64,000 bases of DNA from CADEED01 sp020442965. GTDB lineage: Bacteria; Pseudomonadota; Gammaproteobacteria; Steroidobacterales; Steroidobacteraceae. The notes under the pieces are model-generated. The model ran no database searches. It was not told the DNA's origin and worked only from the letters and a program-made list of their open reading frames with translations. The stretch is taken from positions 1-64,000 of the forward strand of contig JAWLAH010000011.1 of assembly GCA_041395525.1 (NCBI GenBank). The letters are read 5' to 3'. This document shows positions 8,640-17,936 of this stretch, one piece after another. The position numbers and the translations under genes were made by a program. Position 1 is the stretch's first letter; each line of letters starts with the position of its first letter.

Positions 8640-10037
8640 GTGACTATCATTCGCGACAATCAGAAGAGCTTCGCCGATTCCGTGCCGGTCGTCGTCGTCG
8701 GCGCGGGTGCTTGTGGACTCACCGCCGCGCTTGCGGCGGTGGATGGCGGCGCGGACGTTCTGGTGCTCGAGCGCGACGAACGCCCGGGGGGCAGCACTGG
8801 CATGTCGATTGGCGCCGTTTGCGCGGCAGGAACGGCTGAGCAGCGCGCCCATGGTATCGAGGACTCGACCGCCGCGTTTGTCGAGGACGTGCTCGCCAAA
8901 ACGGAAGGACGAGCCGACCGTGCACTCACCGAGCTGATCGGGCGAGAATCCGGCCCCGCGGTGGATTGGCTCGCCGAACAGCATGCCGTGCCGCTGCAAC
9001 TCGACTTCGCCTGGACCGGGCTCGGCCATTCCCGCCCGCGCCTGCACGCGCCGCCCGGTCGCACTGGCGAGGAGTTATTAGGCCGGTTGTCGACTGCCGC
9101 GGAACGTAGCGGTGTCGCGCTCGTGACCGAGGCGTTGGTCACGGACCTTTACGCCGATGCAAGCGATCGCGTGCTCGGCGTGCGCATTGCGCGACCGGAT
9201 GGCAGCCACGAGGAACTGGGTTGCAGCGCGGTTGTTCTGGCAACCTGCGGCTTCGGCGGCAATCACTCTATGATCGCAAAGCACATTCCAGCGATGGCCA
9301 ACGCCCGCTATTTCGGTCACGAGGGCAACCGTGGCGATGGCATTCTGTGGGGCGCGGCGCTCGGCGGCGAAGCGGCCGACATGTCGGCTTACCAGGGGCT
9401 CGGTACACTGGCTGATCCCCAGTCGATTATCGTCCCTCACACCCTGATGATCGACGGCGGCGTGCTGGTGAACGTACGCGGCCAGCGCTTCACCCACGAA
9501 CTCGCCAACATTTCGGGTATGTGCATCCCGGTGCTGGCGCAGCCGGAGGGTCGCGCATGGGTCTTGTTCGATCAGCAACGACTCACAGCCTCGCTCGGAC
9601 ATTCGATCGAGTTGCAACAGCTCAAACAGTTAGGTGCGGTGAAATCGGCGGCGCACCTGCCTGCGCTGGAGAGCCAGATGGGAGTTGCAGCGGGTTCGCT
9701 CACACAGACACTCGCGCAGGTTGCAGCGAGCAAAGCAGCCGGCACCGTAGACTCTCTTGGCCGATCATTTGCCAAACTCGACGCGCTCGCTCCGCCGTAC
9801 TGCGCGATTCGAGTAACAGGTGCGCTGTTTCATACGCAAGGTGGGCTGCGCGTCGACAGCGAAGCGCGAGTGTTGCGCGCAGACGGAACAGCGCTCCCCA
9901 ACCTGTTTGCAGGCGGCGGCACCGCGCGTAGCATCTCGGGCCCCGATGTAACGGGCTACCTACCGGCAATGGGACTCTGTATGGCGATCACGTTGGGCCG
10001 CATCGCGGGCCGCGCGGCTGCCAGGCAAGTGCGCTAG
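8640..10037 (+). CDS. FAD-dependent oxidoreductase (FAD_binding_2; KstD/fumarate-reductase-like)
   Basis: About 465 residues. The N-terminal dinucleotide fold is VVVVGAGACGLTAALAAVDGGADVLVLERDERPGGSTGMS, and the C-terminal FAD site is LPNLFAGGGTARSISGPDVTGYLPAMGLCMAITLGRIAGR. Mid-protein segments (NARYFGHEGNRGDGILWGAALGG; CAIRVTGALFHTQGGLRVD) fit the family of ketosteroid dehydrogenases, fumarate reductases and tricarballylate dehydrogenases. The GTG at 8640 is chosen because homology begins right after it; an ATG at 8571 is an alternative. It diverges from the FAD oxidase, whose start is 120 bp away. Probably alpha,beta-desaturation or reduction; substrate unknown. Confidence 0.88.
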   Translation: MTIIRDNQKSFADSVPVVVVGAGACGLTAALAAVDGGADVLVLERDERPGGSTGMSIGAVCAAGTAEQRAHGIEDSTAAFVEDVLAKTEGRADRALTELIGRESGPAVDWLAEQHAVPLQLDFAWTGLGHSRPRLHAPPGRTGEELLGRLSTAAERSGVALVTEALVTDLYADASDRVLGVRIARPDGSHEELGCSAVVLATCGFGGNHSMIAKHIPAMANARYFGHEGNRGDGILWGAALGGEAADMSAYQGLGTLADPQSIIVPHTLMIDGGVLVNVRGQRFTHELANISGMCIPVLAQPEGRAWVLFDQQRLTASLGHSIELQQLKQLGAVKSAAHLPALESQMGVAAGSLTQTLAQVAASKAAGTVDSLGRSFAKLDALAPPYCAIRVTGALFHTQGGLRVDSEARVLRADGTALPNLFAGGGTARSISGPDVTGYLPAMGLCMAITLGRIAGRAAARQVR

Positions 10038-10049
10038 CGCGCAAGGTCG

Positions 10050-11261
10050 CTAGGGCGCCACGTCGGTCGCCGGCACCGGCACAATCCCGCGCAGAATGGC
10101 GTTTGGAATGCGCGCATCATCCCAATTCTTCGCGAGCGCGTTCAGATCCTGCACCACCTTGCCGGTACGCACGATCACCAGGTCTTGCGACGGTACGACG
10201 TAGACGCGCTGCCCGCCGAAGCCATCGATGAAGACAACATCGTCCGCCACGAACGGCTCTGAGTGATAAGCCTTGATCGTTTTGTCGTTGTAGCGTCGTT
10301 CCTGGCCCGGCGGTGAGCCTAACCAGATTTGATAGCCGTAGTTGGGGTTGGTGGCAGCTGGCGTGACCATGTCTGCGATCCACTGCGCCGGCACTACCTG
10401 ATCATCTTGAAAACGTCCCTGGTTCTTCAGTAGCAAGCCGACCTGTAGCCAGCCGCGCGCCGTCGTGTAAATGCAGCAGAATGTGTGCGCCATACCGCCT
10501 TCACGGTCGAGCCACACATAGGCGGTCGGCGCGCCTATACGACCCCACAGTCGTTCTGACAGATACTGCGCATAGCGCTTACCTGCGGCGCGTTGCAAGA
10601 TTATGCCGAGCAACTGCGCATTGACATTGAGATACTGGAACTCGCTACCGTGCGGATGCTCCGCGGGCACCGACAAGGCCGTGTCCGTGATATCGCTACC
10701 AAGAGTCAGTTGGAAACTCGCCCATGTACCAAAGCGCACGATCTCCAGTCCCGATGACATTTGCAACAGATCCCTGATCGTGATGTCTCTGCGTGAATCG
10801 TGGCGCCACTCTGGCAGGTAGTTGGCGGCGGGTTCATCAACAGACTTGATCAAGCCGTCCTGAATGGCTGCGCCCATCAGAAGACCCACGACCGACTTGT
10901 GCGCAGAAAATGGATCGGTGCGTGTATTGCGATCGTGCCCCGGCCAATACTTCTCGTAACGCAACGCCCCACGATGCCAGATCAGCAATGCGACCGACTG
11001 CGTGTCATTGGCATAGCGCTCAGCCGCAGCGATCGCCGCGGGATCGATGGTCGTGTTCGTAGCCGTGGCAATCGCCGCTTCCGTTCCAGACACAGCTTCC
11101 TGCGGCTGATTGCGTTCCGTTTGGTCGACGGCGCCCATCGCGGGACCGGTGATCATGCGCCGAATGACAACCGGATCGGCTACATAGAAGCCGAGTACGA
11201 CGATGATCAGCACCGCGACGCTGGCGAGCAGCCCCTTGCCGATCCAGCGAAGCACGCGCAC
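10050..11261 (-). CDS. Membrane-anchored serine hydrolase, class C beta-lactamase family
   Basis: About 403 residues. A single N-terminal membrane segment (GKGLLASVAVLIIVVLGFYVA) anchors a periplasmic serine beta-lactamase-fold domain. Seen: nucleophile motif S-A-H-K (DPFSAHKSVVGLLMG), Y-x-N-type motif (FQYLNVNAQLLG) and a late GFGGQRVYV strand replacing KTG, as in esterases and peptidases of this family. The GTG at 11261 follows the stop of the upstream MFS gene closely; the longer frame to 11321 would overlap it. Last gene of the deacetylase-ALDH-MFS operon. Likely an esterase or amidase; an actual beta-lactamase is unlikely. Confidence 0.87.
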   Translation of the reverse strand: MRVLRWIGKGLLASVAVLIIVVLGFYVADPVVIRRMITGPAMGAVDQTERNQPQEAVSGTEAAIATATNTTIDPAAIAAAERYANDTQSVALLIWHRGALRYEKYWPGHDRNTRTDPFSAHKSVVGLLMGAAIQDGLIKSVDEPAANYLPEWRHDSRRDITIRDLLQMSSGLEIVRFGTWASFQLTLGSDITDTALSVPAEHPHGSEFQYLNVNAQLLGIILQRAAGKRYAQYLSERLWGRIGAPTAYVWLDREGGMAHTFCCIYTTARGWLQVGLLLKNQGRFQDDQVVPAQWIADMVTPAATNPNYGYQIWLGSPPGQERRYNDKTIKAYHSEPFVADDVVFIDGFGGQRVYVVPSQDLVIVRTGKVVQDLNALAKNWDDARIPNAILRGIVPVPATDVAP

Positions 11262-11265
11262 GACG

Positions 11266-12627
11266 CTAGCCTGCTGCGCGCTGCTCGAGCGCGGCGCGGA
11301 TCTCGCTATGCCGAGCCGCATCGATCGGGAATCGCCACATGAAGATCATTGGCACCGACAGCAGCGCTGCAGGCAGCAATGATGCGCAAATTCGAATGCC
11401 AAACGCAGACGGGCTATCGAGTACCTGCGCACCACCCTCGTAGCCAAACATGGCGATCAATCCGAGTGTCAACGGTGCACCCAGCATGATGCCGCCTTTG
11501 AAGACGATTGCCAGGAATGCCATGTGCCCGCCCATCTGCCGCACACCGGAGTGCAATTCGTCATGGTCCACGGTGTCGGCGGCCATCGCGGGCGGCGTGA
11601 TCATCGTGCCGCCGTTACCGAAGCCCATCAGTACTTGGGCGGCCAGAACCACGCCCAGCGCACCAACGGGCGCAAAGAACAACAGCAAGTAGGAGCCGGC
11701 CGTGATGACGTTCGCCAAAACGTAGCTGCGGTGTTTCCCCAGGCGCCTGGCAATGCCGACCCACGACGGAGCGAGCAGCGCGGCGACGATCGTGTTGGTG
11801 AGCCCCACGGTCAGAACATCTTTTTGCAGATCGAGCACCATGGCCACGAAGAACGGCTGTGCGGCGAAGTAGGTCCCCATCGCGAGGCGGTCGAACAGAT
11901 AGGATCCGCCGAGTCGCAAGAATGGCCGATTGCGGGCCAGAATGGCATATAGCTCACGCCACGACGGTGCTTGTTCGTCAGTTCGTGCGACACCCTGCGG
12001 CACGAATAGCAAGCAGGCAATCACGCCGACGGGCAGCGCGACGGCGAAGAAAATGCCGATAACGCGCACGATCTGCTCGAAGCTTGGCGCCTCGACACCC
12101 ATGATGAATTTCCAGTAGATCAGCGGCACCAGCGAGGCCAGCAGGTAGCCGACGAATGCGCCAGTTTCGCGATAGCCCGCGATGCGAGTTCGCTCCTGGT
12201 AATCGTTAGTGATCTCCCCGCCCCAGCTCTGGTGCGGTATGTAGATCATGGTCCAGCCGAGATAAAGAATGATCAACCAGACGCCGAGATAAGCGGCACT
12301 CGCGCCTGCTGGCGGCGACACCAGAAACCACCCGGCCACCACGGCGATCGGCAGGCCGATCAACATCCAGGGTCGACGGCGGCCAAACCGGCTACGGGTC
12401 CGATCCGATAGCGCGCCTATCAAAGGGTCTGAGAACAACTCGAACACTCGCCCCACGAGAAACATGGCGCCCACCACAGACAAGGCCATGCCAACCGTCA
12501 CCGACGCGTAGGCAGGCGGCAGATACAGCAGTAGCGGCACCATCATCGATTGCAACGCCAGCGTCGGCAGCGCATACGCGACCAAACGAGCGCCCCCGAG
12601 CCGCGGCTCCCCCGAACCTGTAGTCAT
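11266..12627 (-). CDS. MFS transporter, glycoside-pentoside-hexuronide (GPH, MelB-like) type
   Basis: Sodium- or proton-coupled sugar-type symporter of 453 residues with twelve hydrophobic stretches. GPH signatures are visible: RVFELFSDPLIGALSDRTRSRFGRRRPWMLIG in the TM2-TM3 loop and YIPHQSWGGEITNDYQERTRIAGYRE in the TM4-TM5 region. It lies 10 bp after the ALDH stop and directly before the serine hydrolase gene. With a deacetylase-like enzyme upstream, transport of a glycoside, sugar acid or similar polar compound is plausible but not shown. Confidence 0.9.
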   Translation of the reverse strand: MTTGSGEPRLGGARLVAYALPTLALQSMMVPLLLYLPPAYASVTVGMALSVVGAMFLVGRVFELFSDPLIGALSDRTRSRFGRRRPWMLIGLPIAVVAGWFLVSPPAGASAAYLGVWLIILYLGWTMIYIPHQSWGGEITNDYQERTRIAGYRETGAFVGYLLASLVPLIYWKFIMGVEAPSFEQIVRVIGIFFAVALPVGVIACLLFVPQGVARTDEQAPSWRELYAILARNRPFLRLGGSYLFDRLAMGTYFAAQPFFVAMVLDLQKDVLTVGLTNTIVAALLAPSWVGIARRLGKHRSYVLANVITAGSYLLLFFAPVGALGVVLAAQVLMGFGNGGTMITPPAMAADTVDHDELHSGVRQMGGHMAFLAIVFKGGIMLGAPLTLGLIAMFGYEGGAQVLDSPSAFGIRICASLLPAALLSVPMIFMWRFPIDAARHSEIRAALEQRAAG

Positions 12628-12637
12628 CGTCGTGAGA

Positions 12638-14152
12638 CTAGATCACGGCGCATACAGTTTTCGTCTCGAGATAGTTCTCGACCGCTTGATGACCACTGTC
12701 GCGACCCCAGCCTGACTGTTTGACGCCGCCGATCGGCAGACTGGGATCGTACATCGGGTGACAATTGATCCACACCGATCCAGCCCGAATCTCCGCCGCC
12801 AACCGATGCGCAGCCGAGAGTGAGTTGGTCCAGACACTGGCGCCGAGGCCGTACACCGTGTCGTTGGCAATCGCAGGAATGTCCTCCAAATCCTTGAATG
12901 GCGCCGCGACCACGACCGGGCCAAAGATCTCCTCTTGCACAACGCTCATGTTGGCGTTCACCCTGGCTAACACTGTAGGCTCAATGAAAGTTTGCGTGCC
13001 GTCGACGCGTCGACCGCCGGTCACTGCCTCGGCGCCTTGCTGGATCCCGGAGTCGATGTAAGACAACACACGGTCCGCGTGCTTGGCGCTGATAAGAGGT
13101 CCCATCTGCACAGTGGGATCGAGTCCATTGCCGAGCTTCAGGCCTTGTGCATAGTCGGCCACGCCCGCCATGACTTTGTCATAGATCGTTTCGTGTACAT
13201 ATAGACGCGACCCCGCCACGCACACCTGGCCCGAATTGAAAAAGATCGCATTGGCGACGCCGGGTATCGCAAGCTCGAGATCGGCATCGCGCATCACGAT
13301 GGCCGGTGACTTTCCGCCCAGCTCGATCGTCACCTTTTTGAGGTTGCCACGTGCCGCATTGACGATCAGCTTGCCGACTTCGGTCGAACCCGTGAAGGCG
13401 ATCTTATCGACATCGCGGTGCTCAGCGAGTGCCGCGCCCGCCTGCTCACCCAAGCCGGTGACGATGTTCAACACGCCGGGCGGCAAGCCGGCCTCCAGCA
13501 GCAGCTCGCCGAGTCGCAAAGCTGTTAGCGAGGTATCCTCCGCTGGTTTCAGCACCATCGAGCAGCCGGCCGCCAGAGCCGGCGCAAGTTTCATGGCCGT
13601 TAGAACGATCGGCGAATTCCACGGTACGATTGCTCCGACCACACCGATCGGTTGCTTCAGCGTATACGCAAATATCTTCTTGCCGGCCGGCTGATAGTTG
13701 ATGGACGTCGGGATGGTCCGCCCCTCGATCTTGGTCGCCTGCCCCGCAAAATAGCGGAACTCCTCGATGCCACCTGGGATCTCTGCGTACTTACCGATCC
13801 AGATCGGCTTACCTTGATCGAGTGTCTCGAGTTCAGCCAACTCGTCGAGCGCGGCCTCCATGAGATCGGCCATCTTCCACAGCACCCGCGCCTTCTGTGC
13901 CCCCGGCAGGTCGCGCCAGATCCCCGCTTCAAACGACGCCCGCGCCGCCTGCACTGCTCGATCGACGTCGGCCTGCTCCCCAGCGGGGACTGTCGCCAAC
14001 AGTTCACCCGTTGCCGGACTGATGGCGTCGAGTGTCTTGCCCGACACCGCGTCTAACCACTGCTCGCCGATCAGCATCTTGAGACGCTTCCTGGCGAGAA
14101 AGGCCTGCGCGCCTGCGGACTGTGGCGCGAGCTTCACCACCTGAAAAGTCAT
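12638..14152 (-). CDS. NAD(P)-dependent aldehyde dehydrogenase
   Basis: Oxidises an aldehyde to its acid. The 504 residues carry every ALDH landmark: VVGAIVPWNSPIVLTAMKLAPALAAGCSMVLKPAE (NAD site), FTGSTEVGKLI, general base in TIELGGKSPAIV, catalytic cysteine in FNSGQVCVAGSRLY and the late EEIFGPVVV. The ATG at 14152 overlaps the stop of the deacetylase gene (ATGA) and has AAGGGG upstream; the frame to 14320 is antisense-free but lies within the upstream gene. The class is closest to betaine/aromatic aldehyde dehydrogenases; substrate not resolved. Confidence 0.95.
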   Translation of the reverse strand: MTFQVVKLAPQSAGAQAFLARKRLKMLIGEQWLDAVSGKTLDAISPATGELLATVPAGEQADVDRAVQAARASFEAGIWRDLPGAQKARVLWKMADLMEAALDELAELETLDQGKPIWIGKYAEIPGGIEEFRYFAGQATKIEGRTIPTSINYQPAGKKIFAYTLKQPIGVVGAIVPWNSPIVLTAMKLAPALAAGCSMVLKPAEDTSLTALRLGELLLEAGLPPGVLNIVTGLGEQAGAALAEHRDVDKIAFTGSTEVGKLIVNAARGNLKKVTIELGGKSPAIVMRDADLELAIPGVANAIFFNSGQVCVAGSRLYVHETIYDKVMAGVADYAQGLKLGNGLDPTVQMGPLISAKHADRVLSYIDSGIQQGAEAVTGGRRVDGTQTFIEPTVLARVNANMSVVQEEIFGPVVVAAPFKDLEDIPAIANDTVYGLGASVWTNSLSAAHRLAAEIRAGSVWINCHPMYDPSLPIGGVKQSGWGRDSGHQAVENYLETKTVCAVI

Positions 14153-15156
14153 CGCGGCCCCTTGCTGGCAGGTGGCTTGCGTTGGCGTTCTTGGCGCTTC
14201 GGCGCCCCGCGCTTCGAGCCGCGGTTCAATCGCGCGGTTGCCGGTGCGGTCGTGACGGGAATGTGGCTCTCGTGATTCTCGAGGTACCAGTCCGCGATCG
14301 CCTCGCGCGTCGTCCACCACACGCCTGTCAGCTGCTTGGCATAGGCCAGGAACTCGCGCAACGCGCGGATCCGATAAGCGCGGCCGCTCACATGCGGGTG
14401 CAGCCCGACATTCATGATCCTGCCCGTCTTGGCGCCCTCGGCGTACAACACTTTCAGCTCTTCGATCAGTACGTCGCGAAATTCATCGGTCGTGTGATTA
14501 CGGCGCGTCAAGAGCGTGAAATCGTTGATCTCGTTAGTGTATGGGGTCGATACGATGGGACCGTGTGCGGTCTGAATGAGATACGGCTGATCGTCGTTCA
14601 TCAAATCGCAGTAGAATTTGAGCCCGTGCTCGGCCAGGATCTCTGGCGTATTGACCGTGCCGCGCAAGGAGGACGACAGCCAGCCCTGTGCCTTGCGCCC
14701 CACCGCTTGCTCGTACACTGCGAGCGTGCGTCGGATCACATCGCGCTCGCGGTCGGGGTCCTTGGCGAACTCGGTCAGCAGCTCACCCTGCTCGTAGTTG
14801 TGCGCGACGATTTCGCAACCACGGCTGAGCGCAGCGTCGAGCATCGGTCGCCGTCGCAGTGCCGTAACCGCATTGATCGTGCACGATGGCTTGACACGCA
14901 TCTCATCGAACAGCTCGAATAGTCGAAATACGCCTACCCGCTGCCCATATTCACGCCACGTATAGTTAGGATAGTCGGCGATGTTGCCGGGCAGAAGATC
15001 GGGGAGTATTGGCGGCCCGCCAGCGTAATAGGGCTTGTCGGTATCTTTGACCAGATCCCAGGTCTCAAGATTGATCGTCAGGATCAATGCGACCCGCTTA
15101 CCACCGGGCCACTTGAGCGGCTTGCGATGCGTGATCGGTACATAATCGTAGTGCAT
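14149..15156 (-). CDS. Polysaccharide deacetylase / PuuE-like amidohydrolase family protein
   Basis: Carbohydrate-esterase-4 (NodB) fold, 335 residues. Seen: VALILTINLETWDLVKD (first strand with the acidic pair region), CTINAVTAL, GCEIVAHNYEQGELL (His-containing metal region), and NVGLHPHVSGRAYRIRALREFLAYAK, which corresponds to the HPH-x-GRP-R phrase of PuuE allantoinase-like members. These act on C-N bonds of small molecules rather than on cell wall. The basic C-terminal tail rich in Arg/Lys (RLNRGSKRGAPKRQERQRK) is unusual. It is first in a minus-strand operon with ALDH, MFS and serine hydrolase. Exact substrate unknown. Confidence 0.85.
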   Translation of the reverse strand: MHYDYVPITHRKPLKWPGGKRVALILTINLETWDLVKDTDKPYYAGGPPILPDLLPGNIADYPNYTWREYGQRVGVFRLFELFDEMRVKPSCTINAVTALRRRPMLDAALSRGCEIVAHNYEQGELLTEFAKDPDRERDVIRRTLAVYEQAVGRKAQGWLSSSLRGTVNTPEILAEHGLKFYCDLMNDDQPYLIQTAHGPIVSTPYTNEINDFTLLTRRNHTTDEFRDVLIEELKVLYAEGAKTGRIMNVGLHPHVSGRAYRIRALREFLAYAKQLTGVWWTTREAIADWYLENHESHIPVTTAPATARLNRGSKRGAPKRQERQRKPPASKGPR

Positions 15157-15418
15157 TGCCAGTTCCTCAGTGCTCTAACAATAAGCTGCCGAATCCAATG
15201 AGTCTGTCGTCCGTACCATGTCCCGTGCGCAACACTCAGGGCAACCCCTACCCCGGCGCGGCTTGCCATGCGTCCGGGTAGAACGCGGGCGCGGTGCGTG
15301 GCCAACTCGCAGCGCAAACCCGGTGAATCTGTCATTGGCCGCACAGTTCCGGTCGTCCGCATGGTGGACATCCGCGCGCGCGCTTCCTACACTGCGTCTG
15401 GCTGAATCGTGAATCAGC

Positions 15419-16258
15419 ATGCCACAGGAAGACGCTGACTGTATGGAATCCACCAGACCGATCCGGGCCCTGATCAGGGGTCTCGATGCACTCACGGTAT
15501 TGAATCTTCGCAATGGCGCCACGGTGTCTGAGGTGGCCGCGGAGATCAAGTTGCCTCGCACCACTACCTACCGGATATTGGAAACGCTCTCGCACGCCGG
15601 CTATGTTTATCGTGACCAGATCGACGATCGCTACCGCCTGACAATCATGGTCCGCGGATTGTCGGACGGGTTCGACGACGAGGCCTGGGTTACACAGATC
15701 GCGCGACCGCACATCAATGAACTCGGCAGGGAGATCGTCTGGCCGGTCGCGATCGCGTCGCTGTCCGGCACCACCATGATGGTCCGCGAGACGACGGATC
15801 ATCGCAGTCCACTCGCGGTTGAGCGCTACTCCGCGGGATTTCGGGTTCCGATGCTTACCTCGGCATCGGGGCGCGTCTATCTCGCGTTCAGCGCACCCGT
15901 ACAGCGTGAATCGCTGCTCGAGATCCTCGGCCGCTCGACCAAAGAAGAGGACAAGCTCGCCCGGAACAAGCCTGAGATCAACAAGATTCTGACCGATGCA
16001 CGTACGCAGGGCTACGCGACCGCAGTTCGGCCACGGCGGGTGTCGGATGAGATCAGCATGGCCGTTCCGATCATGATCGATGAACGTGTGCTCGCGGCGG
16101 TTACCATCCGCTTTTCGGGCGCTGCTGTGCCACTGAAGCTCGCGATCGAACGCTTTCTGCCCAAGCTGCGCGAATCAGCGCACAAGATCCGTCAGTCGTT
16201 CGGTGAGCAGCAACGTGATCCGCCACACCTGCATCACAGACCAACGCAGGTGCGTTGA
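15419..16258 (+). CDS. IclR-family transcriptional regulator
   Basis: 279 residues. The N-terminal winged helix reads IRGLDALTVLNLRNGATVSEVAAEIKLPRTTTYRILETLSHAGYVYRD. It is followed by the IclR effector domain (WPVAIASLSGTTMMVRETTD, GFRVPMLTSASGRVYLAF, GYATAVRPRRVSDEISMAVPIM). Start ambiguous: ATG 15419 or ATG 15443, the latter with GGAAG upstream. It sits divergent to the deacetylase operon across a 262-bp gap (15157-15418) in which I see no gene or convincing palindrome, and 24 bp before the FAD oxidase gene, so it probably controls one or both. Confidence 0.92.
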   Translation: MPQEDADCMESTRPIRALIRGLDALTVLNLRNGATVSEVAAEIKLPRTTTYRILETLSHAGYVYRDQIDDRYRLTIMVRGLSDGFDDEAWVTQIARPHINELGREIVWPVAIASLSGTTMMVRETTDHRSPLAVERYSAGFRVPMLTSASGRVYLAFSAPVQRESLLEILGRSTKEEDKLARNKPEINKILTDARTQGYATAVRPRRVSDEISMAVPIMIDERVLAAVTIRFSGAAVPLKLAIERFLPKLRESAHKIRQSFGEQQRDPPHLHHRPTQVR

Positions 16259-16282
16259 TCGATTTTAGGGAGGTAACGAGTC

Positions 16283-17866
16283 ATGCACGCGGAAGTTGAC
16301 CCAACGACGCATCCAGTCGTCGCGCGTCTGCAGTCGCTACTGGGCGGAGATCATGTTCTGCTCGACGCTGACGACCGTGAGTTCTACTCGACTGACGTCT
16401 ACAACGCCGACAAGATCGCCTTGGCGGTGGTGCGGCCGGGAACCACCAATGACGTTGCGCAGATCGTGCATCTCGCCAATGAGCACAATGTACCGCTGGT
16501 GCCGCGCGGTGGCGGTGCGTCCTACACGGATGGCTATGTGCCGAGCGAGCCTAACTCCATCATCATCGATACATCGCGCTTTGATCGCATCGTTGAGATC
16601 AATGAACGCGACATGTACGTCGTGGTCGAAGTGGGGGTTACCTGGGCTGCTCTCAACGAGGCGTTGGCCGCCAAGGGCCTGCGAACGCCGTTCTTCGGGC
16701 CCTTTTCGGGTATTGCGGCCACGATCGGCGGCGCCCTTTCACAAGGCGCGGTTACTTGGGGAACGGGTGTCTTTGGTATCTCGGGCGAGAACGTCCTCGG
16801 CGTCGAAGTCGTTCTGGGAAACGGCGAAGTCGTCCGGACCGGTTCCTGGGGTGCGGCTAACAGTGTGCCGTTCATGCGGCTCTACGGCCCCGATCTCACC
16901 GGCCTGTTCATGTCGGATGCGGGTGCGCTCGGCATCAAGACATCAGTCGCCATGCGACTGATGCCACGCCGTGCGCATGTGTTAGGCCTGTCATTTGGTT
17001 TCAAGGACTTCGAGAGCATGGCGGCTGGCATGGAGGCCGCTGCGCGTGAAGGCGTCAATTTGACCAACTTTGGTCTCGATCCAGCCCTGCAACAAGGTCA
17101 ACTCGGCAAAGCCGACGTGGCCACCGCGATGCAGGCAGCGAAAGCGGTGTTCCGATCATCGCGCGGCGTGTTCGACGGGCTGACTCAGGTCGCCAAGCTG
17201 GGGCTCGCCGGACGCGGGTTTCTCAAGGGTGCGACGTTCTCGGCGCATTGGCTGGTCGACGGCGTGGACGACCAGGCGACTCGTTCGGCGGTTGCGCGAC
17301 TACGCGAGGTCCTGCAGCCGCACGGTGCAGAAGTGCCGCCCAGCGTCCCGACCATCGCGAACGCCATGCCTTTCATGCCGCTTTACAATGTTCGTGGACC
17401 CAAAGGCGAACGCTGGGTGCCGGTACACGGCGTGTTGCCCTTCTCGCGTGTACTCGATTTTCGCAAAGACCTGCTGGCCTACTACGCGACCAACTCCGAA
17501 CGCATGACCAAGCATCATGTGACCTATGGCGCCATGTTCATGACGGTCAGCACCAATGCGTTTCTCTACGAACCAGTGTTCTACTGGCACGACATCGAGA
17601 CCATCAATCATCGACGCATGATTCCCGCGGAGTACCTCGCGACACTGCCCAAGTATGCCGATAACCCCGAGGGCAGAAAGTTAGTCGCCGAAATGAAGCG
17701 GGGGATCGTCGATATTTTTCAGAAACACGGTGCAGTGCACATGCAGATCGGCAAGTTCTATCCCTACATGCGCGGCCGCGACCCACAAACAGCCCGGCTC
17801 ATGCGCGACATCAAGGGCCTGCTGGATCCGCACAGACATCTCAATCCTGGCGCGTTGGGCCTCTAG
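16283..17866 (+). CDS. FAD-linked oxidase/dehydrogenase (PCMH fold, GlcD/VAO type)
   Basis: Flavoprotein of 527 residues, paralogue of the 6924-8519 gene: the same order of motifs VPRGGGASYTDGYVP, ATIGGALSQGAVTWGTG, GLFMSDAGALGIKT and a terminus LDPHRHLNPGALGL. FAD-binding domain about residues 35-240, cap domain to the end. A strong GGGAGG ribosome site precedes ATG 16283. It follows the IclR gene closely and is followed after 70 bp by etfBA, which suggests that electron transfer flavoprotein could be its electron acceptor. The substrate may be a hydroxy acid, phenol or allylic alcohol; not determinable. Confidence 0.9.
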   Translation: MHAEVDPTTHPVVARLQSLLGGDHVLLDADDREFYSTDVYNADKIALAVVRPGTTNDVAQIVHLANEHNVPLVPRGGGASYTDGYVPSEPNSIIIDTSRFDRIVEINERDMYVVVEVGVTWAALNEALAAKGLRTPFFGPFSGIAATIGGALSQGAVTWGTGVFGISGENVLGVEVVLGNGEVVRTGSWGAANSVPFMRLYGPDLTGLFMSDAGALGIKTSVAMRLMPRRAHVLGLSFGFKDFESMAAGMEAAAREGVNLTNFGLDPALQQGQLGKADVATAMQAAKAVFRSSRGVFDGLTQVAKLGLAGRGFLKGATFSAHWLVDGVDDQATRSAVARLREVLQPHGAEVPPSVPTIANAMPFMPLYNVRGPKGERWVPVHGVLPFSRVLDFRKDLLAYYATNSERMTKHHVTYGAMFMTVSTNAFLYEPVFYWHDIETINHRRMIPAEYLATLPKYADNPEGRKLVAEMKRGIVDIFQKHGAVHMQIGKFYPYMRGRDPQTARLMRDIKGLLDPHRHLNPGALGL

Positions 17867-17877
17867 CCTGACCCGTC

Positions 17878-17886
17878 TGCTATAAT
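17878..17886 (+). promoter_or_regulatory. Extended -10 promoter for etfBA
   Basis: TGCTATAAT: a consensus TATAAT preceded by TG one base away (extended -10), 51 bp before the etfB ATG and 11 bp after the FAD oxidase stop. TTGGGC at 17855-17860 is a weak -35 with 20-bp spacing. It suggests etfBA and the following genes have their own sigma-70 promoter besides read-through. Confidence 0.6.
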
Positions 17887-17936
17887 TTTCGGCTGGCTCC
17901 AGTCGAGCCCAGCATCGGTCGGAAGCGAGCTATTGC

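Noticed and set aside
8520..9047. Upstream extension of the minus-strand FAD oxidase frame (to 707 residues)
   Set aside because: It lies antisense to the conserved N-terminus of the divergent FAD_binding_2 gene, has no family similarity, and a good ribosome site sits at the ATG 8519.
10038..10049. Possible terminator between convergent genes
   Set aside because: GTGCGCTAGCGCGC can fold but no U-tract follows on either strand; no convincing intrinsic terminator was found in the window.
14153..14320. N-terminal extension of the aldehyde dehydrogenase (56 residues)
   Set aside because: Arg-rich, lies within the upstream deacetylase gene in another frame, and the ATG at 14152 has AAGGGG and a four-base overlap typical of coupling.
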